Shown: positions 44,166 to 54,400 of the stretch, piece by piece | How the letters are laid out: each line of letters opens with the position of its first letter | How positions within the stretch are numbered: position 1 is the first letter of the stretch | Assembly: GCF_000003195.3 (NCBI RefSeq) | Contig: NC_012872.2 | Span: forward strand, 56,897,695-56,961,694 | Reading direction: 5' to 3' | From: Sorghum bicolor | Taxonomy: Eukaryota > Streptophyta > Magnoliopsida > Poales > Poaceae | Length of the DNA: 64,000 nt | Translations under genes and position numbers: made by a program | Notes under the pieces: generated by a model | Told to the model about the DNA's origin: nothing | Database searches by the model: none | What the model saw: the letters and a program-made list of their open reading frames with translations, nothing else

Positions 44166-44203
44166 TGGGCAAGTGACCAAAGGCCTGTTCTGTAGTAGTG
44201 TAT

Positions 44204-44349
44204 GATAAGGTGAGACAATGGTAAAAATTAGTTCATCTAATTTGGAAGTGGGCCTAGTTTTTTAATTTTACCAAGCCGAGATGACTAATTATTGGAAATA
44301 CAATCTTTTTTCATTTACTATATAGTTTAGCACTTGTCAAATCATGCTC
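44204..44349. other. Foreign DNA between the CACTA end and the GPAT pseudogene remnant
   Basis: AT-rich, with no counterpart in the intact GPAT copy and no recognised identity. It was presumably continuous with 32636-33273 before the CACTA element arrived. Confidence 0.5.
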
Positions 44350-44438
44350 CTAGGCGCCGTGGAGACTCCATGGCCGACGTGGGCATCATCGGCCACTCCA
44401 CCAGCCCGCTAGACCAGCTCTTCGTCCCCTACTGCAAG
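44350..44438 (+). pseudogene. GPAT exon-1 copy, right remnant with splice donor
   Basis: TAGGCGCCG and ATGGCCGACGTGGGCATC through CTGCAAG-GTTCGTG match the end of exon 1 of the intact gene, including the donor at 44439. A small deletion follows the first words. The intron sequence after it keeps matching 49284 onwards, with insertions, to about 46750. Confidence 0.9.
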
Positions 44439-44700
44439 GTTCGTGTGTAGCATATTTTTCTTAACTTATCATAGAGATAGAGTAATTGACCATATAATAC
44501 GGGAACCTATTTTCAAGGTATTAATTTGTAGTAACACCGTTAACGTCTCAAGGATAACCACCAACTACAAAAGCATAATCGGAGTAGGAGGATTGTTGGG
44601 CAAAAACGCAGCGGACAAAGACATATACTGGTCGAATGTCAAAGTAACAACAACATAGTATACCGTCAAAGTACTGTAGCAATGGGACTTCCTAGAATTA

Positions 44701-44937
44701 GGGCTTGTTTAGTTCGCAAAAATTTTCAAGATTCCCCGTCACATCGAATCTTTGGTCGTATGCATGGAGTATTAAATATAGACGAAAATAAAAACTAATT
44801 GTACAGTTTATCTGTAATTTGTGAGATGAATCTTTTGAGCCTAGTTACTCCGTGATTGGACAATGCTTGTCAAATAAAAACGTGAAACTAAGGCCTTGTT
44901 TAGTTCTTAAAAAAAATTTTGCCAACTAAACAAGGCC
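44701..44937. mobile_element. Family-A MITE, TSD TTA proven by an empty site
   Basis: Starts GGGCTTGTTTAGTTCGC and ends GCCAACTAAACAAGGCC, flanked by TTA (44698-44700, 44938-44940). The GPAT intron copy at 49538-49550 has the uninterrupted sequence AGAATTAGATGCGTGAA. The right third contains about 40 bp copied from the flanking DNA at 44943-44985. Confidence 0.85.
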
Positions 44938-44955
44938 TTAGATGCGTGAAACTAA

Positions 44956-45387
44956 GGCCTTGTTTAGTTCTTAAAAAAATATATAATTTTTTTTCAGATT
45001 TTTCGTCACATCGAATTTTATGACACACGCATGGAACATTAAATATAAATAAAAAATAATTAATTGCATAGCTTGCCTGTAATTTGCGAGACGAATCTTT
45101 TGAGCCTAGTTAGTTTATGATTAGACAATATTTGTCAATACGAACGGAAGTGCTACAGTCTTTATTTTGCAAAAAAAAATGGAACTAAGGTCTTGTTTAG
45201 TTGGAGAAAACTTTTGACTTTGGCTACTATAACATTTTTGTTTGTATTAAGTAATTATTATCCAATCATAGATTAACTAATGTCAAAAAATTCGTCTCGA
45301 AAATTACTTCGTACATATGTCCAATGGTTTAATGTGACGGAGAATTTTTTTAAAAAAATGGAAACTAAACAAGGCTTAAACAAGGCC
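44956..45387. mobile_element. Family-A MITE interrupted by another family-A copy, TSD TAA
   Basis: The outer copy runs 44956-45188 and resumes as ACAAGGCC at 45380-45387. TAA flanks it at 44953-44955 and 45388-45390. The insert is the copy at 45189-45376, placed in the TAA of the outer right end. Confidence 0.8.
45189..45376. mobile_element. Family-A MITE, short variant, nested, TSD TAA
   Basis: Starts GGTCTTGTTTAGTTGG, ends GAAACTAAACAAGGCT, with TAA at 45186-45188 and 45377-45379. At 188 bp it has lost part of the middle. Confidence 0.8.
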
Positions 45388-45571
45388 TAAGATCACAAAC
45401 GGGTGTGTCTGTGAATTGATAGCGCATAGAGCAGCATAAATATCCTTTGACCTGAAGGCTCTAGTTAACCGGAATCTGAATGGTGCATCTATCGATCGCA
45501 TCCAGGTGGACCTGATGAGCAGGCTCTCACCTGTTAGCAATAAACGAAGGCGATACATGTGAATTGACTGA

Positions 45572-45803
45572 GGCCTTGTTTAGTTCGCAAAAATTTTCAA
45601 GATTTTCCGTCACATCGAATCTTTGGTCGCATGCATGGAACTTTAAATATAGACGAAAATAAAAACTAATTTCACAGTTTATCTGTAATTTGTGAGATAA
45701 ATCTTTTGAACCTAGTTACTCTATGATTGGATAATGTTTGTCGAATAAAAACGAAAGTGCTACAGTAGCCAAAACCCCAAATTTTTGCCAACTAAACAAG
45801 GCC
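45572..45803. mobile_element. Family-A MITE, TSD TGA proven by an empty site
   Basis: 232 bp, ends GGCCTTGTTTAGTTCGC and GCCAACTAAACAAGGCC. TGA occurs at 45569-45571 and 45804-45806. The duplicated intron at about 50510-50540 reads GAATTGACTGAAGGATCTCA without the element and with a single TGA. Confidence 0.95.
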
Positions 45804-45867
45804 TGAAGGATCTCATTCCCATTTAACCACCGTCTACAGTAGTATTCTCTTGAACATCACTAAGTGT

Positions 45868-46411
45868 TGAAATATAAGCACCTTTCTCGCTTAAGTTTTT
45901 GGGTTGAACTGGTCGGTGCATGTAACTCAAAATATGATATTAGAGTCAGAGGTCTCGAGTTTGAATCCTGATTAGCACAATTAATAAATAAAATAATTGT
46001 TGTTTGCTCTTATTCCACGTCTGAGGCTTAAGGAAGCCTCCACGTGAGGGGGAGTGTTGAAATATAAGTGAATTGGCCCAGTGGCGGACCCAGAAACAGA
46101 CCAAGAGAGAAGCTAAATAACATAGCTAATTTTTTTCTCGCTCAATCCAGTATATTAATAGATATAGTTAAGATTGATAATTTAATATTGATTCAAAATG
46201 CTCAAATGCAAAAATTCATAGAATAAACATAGGAAAATACCAAATATATAGAATCTTTTGCTAAAAAGAAAACTATTAAAAAAATTTGATCCCAAGAGGG
46301 GGTTGCAGCCACCCGAGCCCCCATGTGCGTCCGTCAATGAATTGTCCACCTCTTCTGATCAACTTAAGATTTTGAGTTGAACTAGTCGGTATATGCAACT
46401 CAATACTAAGC
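45868..46411 (+). mobile_element. TRIM-like miniature LTR element, interrupted
   Basis: A terminal sequence of about 70-80 bp, TGTTGAAATATAAG through GGTTGAACTGGTCGGTGCATG and AACTCAA (45868-45936), recurs at the right. There TGTTGAAATATAAG is at about 46055 and the rest, GAGTTGAACTAGTCGGTATATG, at 46373-46402, separated by inserted DNA. A degenerate Met-type primer site (TGATATTAGAGTC) follows the left repeat and a purine tract (GAGGGGGAG) precedes the right one. ACTAAG flanks both outer ends. Non-coding. Confidence 0.6.
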
Positions 46412-47122
46412 ACATACAAAATCAATCGACAAAAATAAGTCCATGAAACCCGTTCTCCTTCTATACTTTTTTTCGCATATTTCATAAACTGGTCGGTACA
46501 TGCAACTTAATAAACATGCAAAATCAATCGGCAAAAATAAGTCCATGAAACCCGTTCTCCTTATGTACTTTTTTTTTCATATTTCACATTCCGAGGAGTT
46601 TATTAATTTCAAAGTTGAATAGATATGTACTTCAATGCTCCATATTTATGATATCAAATAAATTTCAATATTAATCATGCTAATATATTTTTAGTACATA
46701 ATGTTTGATACTATTTCCTACTGCCTTTGTTCCTGGATGAATCGATTTTTTTTTTCACGAAGCTAGATACTCACAGTAGATCCACTGCCGCACTGTGGAT
46801 CTTCAGAGTTCGCACTGACGACTGTAGCCTGTGCAGCCGACGTTACAGAGCAGGAATCGGCGGCCCCGCATGGACGATTGGACATACTCGCTCCACTATA
46901 AATAAATATACACATCTCTTCTTGACAAGTAGAAAAATTTTAAATTAAACTAAAAAAATATTAAATAATATCAATATTTATATTTGTGAATAAGTATATT
47001 ATGAAAGTATATTTTATATTCAATTGATACATATTACATATGTTAAATATTAATATATTTTTATATATATTTAGTTAAACTTAAAAATGTTTAACTTCTC
47101 GAAAGATGAGATATGCATTTAC

Positions 47123-47335
47123 TCCCTCAGTCTCAAAAATTTTAGATATCTTGTTTGACCATCTGTTTTATTATAATTTTTTTATAAATATAATCTATTT
47201 TGATATGACTTATTTGATTATTAGAGGTACTTTAATAATGATTTATTTATTTTAGAATTTATATAAAAATTTTGAATAAGATAAACGGTCATTGGTTGAA
47301 GTAAAAAATGACAGTCTTTTTAAGACCGAGGGAGT
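47123..47335. mobile_element. Stowaway-like MITE
   Basis: CTCCCTCAGTCTCAAAAATT at the left and TTTTTAAGACCGAGGGAG at the right are inverted and flanked by TA. Internal GACTTATTTGATTATTAGAGG-type arms are typical of the group. Confidence 0.75.
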
Positions 47336-47400
47336 ATTTGTGGATGGGGAGTACACTTACCACGTTCTCGATCGCGGCAGGCTGGCAGCCCTTATATAAT

Positions 47401-47600
47401 GGCCTTTAGTTCTAAAATTTTTTAGGAAATCGATACTGTAACATTTTCGTTTGTATTTAACAAATATTGTCCGATCATGGACTAACTAGGCTCAAAAGAT
47501 TTGTCTCGTCAATTCCGACTAAACTGTACAATTAGTTTTTATTTTCGTCTAAATTTAATACTCTATACATACGTTTAAAGATTCGATGTGACAGAGGCCA
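47401..47600. mobile_element. Family-A MITE, partial, reverse orientation
   Basis: Starts GGCCTTTAGTTCTAAAATT and keeps TTTCGTTTGTATTTAACAAA and GATTCGATGTGACAGAGGCC. Short deletions affect both ends. Confidence 0.65.
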
Positions 47601-47670
47601 GTATATACGTAAAAGGTAAAAACTCATGGATTCTGGACCAGTACACTGCTATGCTAGTACCGGAGTACTA

Positions 47671-47913
47671 GGCCTTGTTTAGTTCACCCTGAAAACCAAA
47701 AAGTTTTCAAGATTCCCCGTCACATCGAATCTTGTCGCACTTGCATGAAACATTAAATGTAGACGAAAACAAAAACTAATTACACAGTTTAGCTGTAAAT
47801 CACAAAACGAATCTTTTGATCCTAGTTAGTCTATGATTGGATAATATTTGTCACAAACAAACGAAAGTGCTACAGTACCGAAAGGTTTTCACTTTTAAGA
47901 ACTAAACAAGGCC
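47671..47913. mobile_element. Family-A MITE, TSD CTA, just upstream of the GPAT gene
   Basis: Ends GGCCTTGTTTAGTTCACC and AAGAACTAAACAAGGCC, with CTA at 47668-47670 and 47914-47916. It lies about 280 bp before the probable TATA box of the intact GPAT gene and may affect its regulation. Confidence 0.85.
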
Positions 47914-48038
47914 CTAGTACTAGCATGCACATCCAGGCATTCCAGCCTCGGGCGCCGGAAGGACACAAACACCGCATGCAGGGGCAGCACCAGGGGGGAG
48001 GGAACATTGCATTGCGCACGCCATTGAAGCGCATTTAC

Positions 48039-48172
48039 GGTGCGTTTGGTGGCATTTAAGCCTGCGTGTGTGCTGTTGTTGTTGTTTTCTCCCTTGCCGG
48101 TCCGGCCCGGCGTGGCTGTGCCGTGCGCACCTGGCCACGAGCGTGGCAATGATCAGCGGCGACAGACGAGGC
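48039..48172 (+). repeat. GPAT promoter segment also present in intron 1
   Basis: GGTGCGTTTGGTGGCATTTA through GACAGACGAGG (about 135 bp) is repeated with few changes at 51843-51980 inside the gene's own first intron. Shared landmarks include CCCGGCGTGGCTGTGCCGTG and CACCTGGCCACGAGCGTGGC. Confidence 0.85.
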
Positions 48173-48189
48173 TGCTCCTGCTCATGGCT

Positions 48190-48196
48190 TATATAA
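48190..48196 (+). promoter_or_regulatory. TATA box of the GPAT gene
   Basis: TATATAAACACCCCCACC, in the same position as the TATATATAAACACC boxes in front of the pseudogene copy (31271, 31631). Transcription would start near 48220, giving a leader of about 240 nt. Confidence 0.65.
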
Positions 48197-48461
48197 ACAC
48201 CCCCACCCTCCACACGTCTCTGGCACTGCCAGCTTCGTTTCGTCGCCCACACCCCTCCTCCCCCACCCACACACGTACAACAGTCTCTTCATTTGCCGCA
48301 ACAAAATACAACAGTCTCTTCATTTGCCGCAACAAAAATAGAAACCCACAAAAGCTCCGGTGACCTAGATCAATAACCACCATCTCCACAAACAGGCCAG
48401 CACGCAGTAGGTAGCTATATGTCGTAGACGATCGGAGATACCTTGAAAAAGAGGACCAGAG

Positions 48462-51400
48462 ATGGTGTTTCCTGTCATCCTCCCCAAGGTGGCCGCACGA
48501 TGGCTCTTCACATTCTACCGTGCCGCCAAGAAGCTCAGGCGCCACGCCTTCCAGCTCTACTACCGCAACACTGCCGCCATCGCCAAGCCGCCGCCGCCGT
48601 CGTCCTCTGCCGTCTCGCAGCAGCAGGCTGGCGTCGCCGCTGTCGCCGCCTTCAATCCCGACGCCGGCTCCGCCATCCCTAACGCCGCCGGTCGGACCAT
48701 CGTGTGCGACATGCACGGCGCCCTGCTGCGCTCCACCGCGCTCTTCCCCTACTTCATGCTCGTGGCGTGCGAGGGCGGCAGCCTTCTGCGCGCCATGCTG
48801 CTGCTCTGCGCCTTCCCTCTCGTCTGGGCGCTCGGGGAGCAGCGCCGCGGCGGCGCCGGCGTCCGGGTGATGGCGTTCGTCACCTTCGCGGGGCTCACGC
48901 CCAGGGACGTCGACCTCGTGGCCCGCGCCGTGTTGCCCAAGCACTACATGGAGCAGCTCAACGCGGTGGTGTACGGCAGCCTGTGGCTCCCGGCCAGGAG
49001 AAACGTGGCGGTGACCAGCGCGCCGCGGGTGATGTCCGAGTGGTTCCTCAAGGAGTACATGGCCGCCGACGCGGTGGTCGGCCTCGAGCTGCAGCACGTC
49101 ATGATCGGCCGACGACGGTACTTCACGGGGTTGCTATCGGGTCCTGCGACGACGGGGCCGTCGGAGCTGAGGCAGAAGGCGCTCAGAGAGGCGTTAGGCG
49201 CCGAGGACGACCTCATGGCCGACGTGGGCATCATCGGCCACTCCACCAGCCCGCTCGACCAGCTCTTCGTCCCCTACTGCAAGGTTCGTGCATACTACAT
49301 GAGATAGAGTGATTGACCATATAATACGGGGACCTGTTTTCAAGGCATTAATGTGGAGTAACACCGGTTAACGTCTCAAGCATAGTAATAACCACCAACT
49401 ACAAAAGCATCATTAATCGGAGTAGGATGATTGTTGGGCAAAACGCAGAGGCAAAAGACGTACTGGTAATGTCAAAGTAACAACGACATATACCGTCAAA
49501 TTAAAACAAATACTGTAACAATGGGACGTCCTCAGAATTAGATGCGTGAAATTAAGGCCAGTCTCAATGAAGTTTTATTAGGCAAGTCTAGAGCGCCATG
49601 TCAACAAAACTGCACTTTTTACATGAAACGAAGAGGAGAGAGAAGGAAGTAGTTTTACTATGATGAAACCCCGCGGGCGTTGTTTCTCACGCGGCGAAAC
49701 GGGATGAAATCTCCACTGAGGGCTAAATCGTTTCACCATCTTGCATGTGATCCAATTATTTTGCAGTAATTAAATGCTTTGACCAGCTTAGGAAACGTTA
49801 AGGTGAAACTCATGTATTGTGGAGATTGTTTTATTATTCGTTTCATTGATGCCCTGTCAGCGGATTTGTTTTGGAAACAGTGCATTGAAACGAGCCACTG
49901 AGACTGGTCTTAGAGTTCCGTAGATACTAAATATTGATGATGTGACACCATATTAATGAAGAGAGATATGATAAAAATTCCATAAGAGTAGAGAAAGTTT
50001 TATAGGGATGAAACTCTTCTTTATTGTTTCTAAAATATTCGTTTGTTGGAAATTGAGTGATGGAACTCCCACTGAAGATGTCTTAGGCTGTCTCCAATAG
50101 GAGACCTATTTGGGAACGTAGGTTTCCAACACAATACCTATAGCCTCCAACAGACTACCCATACAGAAGACCCATTTTGGATATCAGGAGAGGCATAACC
50201 CAAATTTGGGTATTCTCTCTCCTCGAGACCCATTTACAGAGAGTGTTGTCTTTTAGATCTTGTTGTTGGAGAAGACTAAAAATAGGTATGGAACCTTTTA
50301 CATGTAGCGTTACCTAAAGAACAAATAGGTCTTGTATTTTGGTGACGATTTATCTTAAGACGAAGGGGTGTGTCTGAGAATTGATAGCGCATAGACCAGC
50401 ATAAATATCCTTTGATCTGAAAGCTCTAGTTAACTAGAATCTGTGTGGTGCATCTACCGCATGAAGGTGGACCTGATGAGCAGGCTCTCACGTGTTAAAC
50501 GAAGGCGATACATGTGAATTGACTGAAGGATCTCATTCCCAATTAACCACCGTCTACAGTAGTATTCCCTTGAACATCACTAAAAGCAAATTTAATAATA
50601 CAGCTCGCTTGTTGGCTCTAAGATTACTTGCAGCCTTCTTACAGTCTATCCAACAATAGTTAGCTATTCACTATTAGTACATGACTGACTCAGTTATCTT
50701 TCTCATAAAGTTTCTTGGTTTCTGTGCCTTATTTAGTTCACCCCAAAAATCAAAAAGTTTTCAAAATTCTCCGTCACATAGAATCTTGCGACACATGCAT
50801 GAAGCATTAAATATAGACGAAACCAAAAACTAATTACACAGTTTGCCTGTAAATTACGAGACGAATCTTTTTATCCTAGTTAGTCTATGATTAGATATTA
50901 TTTGCTACAAACAAACGAAAGTGCTACAGTAGCGAAATCCAAAAAGTTTTCACATCTAAATAAGATCTTACAACCTGCTTCTCCTCTCTCTTCTTTCTTT
51001 TCTTCTCCATCTCAACATTTAACCGGTTTTAAGCACATGCAAAATCAATGGGCATATTTCACATTCCGAGGAGTTAATTACTTCTAAAGTTGACTAGATA
51101 TGTACTCCCTCCGTCCCCAAATACTGCTATTTCTAGCAGATTTTAGACAGATTAGTGTGGCAAACAAAAGACTATCTACTCTCAATTAATTTGGATTCCA
51201 CCATTTAATCATGCACGTTAAACCATGGTTCTCTGGTTCCAACGAGCTGCATTTAATGTCAACTAAACAGACTTTAACAATTACCATGCACCAAAGTACT
51301 ACTCCCTAGAAGAAATTAAATGGGCTGGTGGACCATGAAAGTTCCGAGGAGAAATTAATGGGCTGGTGGACCGAGTATGCTAGTAGAAATAGCAGTACAT

Positions 51401-54400
51401 GTGGACAAAATTTTCTCCTAAAAATAGCAGTATTCAGGGACGGAGGGAGTACTACACCAACACTCCATATTTATGGTACCAAATAATATCAATATTAATC
51501 ACGCTATACTATATTTTTATAGTAAACTTATTTGGATGTACAAATGTTTGATACTATTTCCTACTGCCTTTGTTCCTGATTGAATCAATTTTTTTTGACC
51601 ATTCACCCGTATTTTGTTAAGAGAAGAAAAGGTCAAAACCAAAGGAATTGAAGGTCGATTGCGAGGAGACATCAACCTTGAACACCAGCCACACACCTAG
51701 CTATTGGTTACACTTCTTTTTCTATAAATTTAGCCAGCCATAAAAAGTTTAACTAAAAAGATACCTATATAAATGGATTCATTGAGATGAAGGGAGCATA
51801 AATCTAGTTAAATGAAAATTAGTTTTGAAAGACGAGATTTAGGGTGCGTTTGGTGGCATTTAAGCCTCTCTCTCTGTGTGTGCCGTTGTTGTTGTGTTTC
51901 TCCCTGCCCGGCCCGGCGTGGCTGTGCCGTGTGCGCACCTGGCCACGAGCGTGGCAATGATTGGCGGCGACAGACGAGGCCACTACTCTTGGTATTCCTA
52001 TGTACTGTACTACTCCGGCCGGTTCTCTCCCCAAGTAGTAACTGCGGACATGCGGTGTCGTCCCTTCCAAGTGCCTGCCCATCCGGCCATCCCCATCGGC
52101 GTACAGCACCTGCATTTGCAATTTGCATTTGTTGAGTGATGAGTAGGAAAGCTGCAGGCCAGCGTACACGTACAGCGTACCCCATGTTTCATCCATGTTG
52201 CTACTAGAGTAGTATGCCGTTGTAAAACAGTAGTAGTAACAATTAGCATGGGTATGGTAGATCCATGTAAACCACCTACTTTCCAAAAAATTTTACAAAA
52301 TTTTTCAGATTCCCATCTTACGACATACATAATATAGATTAAAAAAATAATTAAATGCATAATTTATCTATAATTTACGAGATGAATCTTTTGAGTCTAA
52401 TTAATATATGATTGGACAATATTTATTAAATACAAACGAAAGTGCTACATATAGTATATTTTATAAAAAAAATCAACTAAACAAGACATAAATGTTCGAA
52501 CCTAGCTACCAGCGGCGGCAGCGGGGGCACTGGACTGGAGCAGTATTTTCCTCTGCTTACCATAACCGAGAGACCATCGGGCACGATGGATTGGCTCCCA
52601 AAGGAGGCCAAAGCCCGTCCGACACGGGCTATTATTGATGTCATGTGTTTCCAAGCACCGATAGGCTGGGTTTTCAAAAGTTACAGGTTCGGTCGCTCGG
52701 AGTTTAAGACGTACGTACGGGACAGAAAAAAGGCACCACCCGGGTGCAATTCATGCATGCATTCATGGAAATTTCGAGACCTGGTAGGTACCCCTGCCCC
52801 TCCTCAAAATTAGCTGTACAACAAGGTGATCATGATCATCGACAGTGCACACAGCCGTGTGGTGTTGGACGTATCCACAGTGCACAGCACTATCACTAAA
52901 TCAAATATGGTCAGAGTTGTGTCCCCTGTGATCCATATTAAAAACCCATACTAAAGTCTGAAAAAGAAACTTTTAAGCTATTGGTCTCTGTATTTAATGC
53001 TGCTGATGATTCAATCAACATATAGGACTCAACAGTGTCTTAATGTTGTACTCCTACACATGTTGGCATGATTGGTCTTGATTTCTCACTACTCTATGTT
53101 TTTTGTAATATATAATTGGGCATAGTATTCAATTGGACCCCTAGCTAGGGTGCATAGTGTTTGTTTATTTTTAGTTAAAGGATTAGTTTGCCACTGTTCT
53201 GAAAAATGGGTTACTACTCATTCATGGATTCATAGGGGACCACACTGAAATCTTTAAACAACAAATAATTGGTCCTTTTCGCACATAATTGGAGTATATG
53301 TATATGCAGTAGTCGGCAAAAAAACATTTATGAATAGCTTGACCCTCTTTGAAATGCATAAATGTGATATCTAGTCGGAAGAGTCATTCATGAACAGTTG
53401 ACGGATGATCTCGTTAACCAATTTTAGACTCTATTACGGCCTTTCCGAATACCAAAATTTAAAAGAGAGTTGCGCCGCTGTTCAAGGACGAAATTCAACA
53501 ATACTAAATAGTGTTGAGTAGGTGTTTAGAACCAGTTACTATTTTTCTTTTGTTTCTTTTTTTAGTAGTCTTTTGGTTTATGGCATGTGTGTCATAGTGG
53601 TTTCAAGTCAAGTTGCTATGTAATTAAGTTCTTATAAATCTATTTTGCTTCTTTTTTTCTTGTCTAATAAAAATATGACAAAACTTTTGGGGCGTTTCAA
53701 AAAAGAATACCAAAATTTCACAGGAATCCGTTCATTTAGAATAACGCACGGAAAGTCATATTGTTTGTCGTCGGATTAGTTCGGTGCACCGCATATTACT
53801 GATCTTATCCATTTTTATGAATATAATCATCATCTCATCGATTCGACATGTAGTAAGTCTTGTCTGGATGAACTCACTGACCACCAGTACGATTGGATCT
53901 TCTCGCAGGAAGTTTATGTGGTGAGCAGAGAGAGCACAAAGAACGACAAGCTACCGCGGGACAAATACCCGAAGCCGCTCATCTTCCACGACGGGCGCCT
54001 CGCCTTCCTCCCCACCCCGGCCGCCATGCTCGCCTTCTTCCTCTTCCTTCCGCTCGGCGTCATCCTCTCCGTCATCCGCATCAACATCGGCATCGTCCTC
54101 CCTTACAAGATCAACTTCGCGGTCGGCGCGGTCTTCGGCGTCCGCTTCCGCGTCTCCGGCCTCCGCGCCGCTCCGCGGGCGCCGGCGGACGACGACGACG
54201 GCGAGCCGCAGCTGCAGCAGCAGCGCAGGGGCGTCCTGTACGTGTGCACGCACCGGACGCTGGTCGACCCTATCATGCTCTCCACGGCGCTGCAGAAGCC
54301 CGTGCCGGCGCTGACGTACAGCCTCAGCCGGCTGTCGGAGCTGATCGCGCCCATCAGGACGGTGCGGCTGACGCGCGACCGCGCGCGGGACGCCGAGACC

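Larger units (their letters stand above)
33274..44200 (-). mobile_element. CACTA (En/Spm) DNA transposon, 10.9 kb, TSD TAT
   Basis: The left end CACTAGTACAGGGAAGGGCTTTAG (33274) and right end AAAGGCCTGTTCTGTAGTAGTG (to 44200) are inverted CACTA termini. TAT is duplicated at 33271-33273 and 44201-44203. Subterminal arrays of TTTAGTCCCGGT and its inverse occupy 33300-33520 and 43890-44160. Genes run right to left: a TNP2-type transposase pseudogene (39721-42957) and a Ulp1-like protease gene (34029-36140). The element sits inside the foreign DNA that splits the GPAT pseudogene. Confidence 0.92.
49284..53908 (+). other. Intron 1 of the GPAT gene, filled with transposable elements
   Basis: The left 2.3 kb matches the DNA after the pseudogene remnant (44439-46750) and is therefore duplicated. 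It holds MITEs at 49556-49909, about 50087-50277, 50725-50968 and 51105-51449, the promoter-segment repeat at 51843-51980, and a degenerate family-A copy at 52281-52492. The remaining 1.4 kb before exon 2 has no recognisable feature. Confidence 0.8.

Noticed and set aside
45945..45975. tRNA gene or SINE from the B-box-like word
   Set aside because: No A box at the right distance and no cloverleaf; the context fits a TRIM internal region better.
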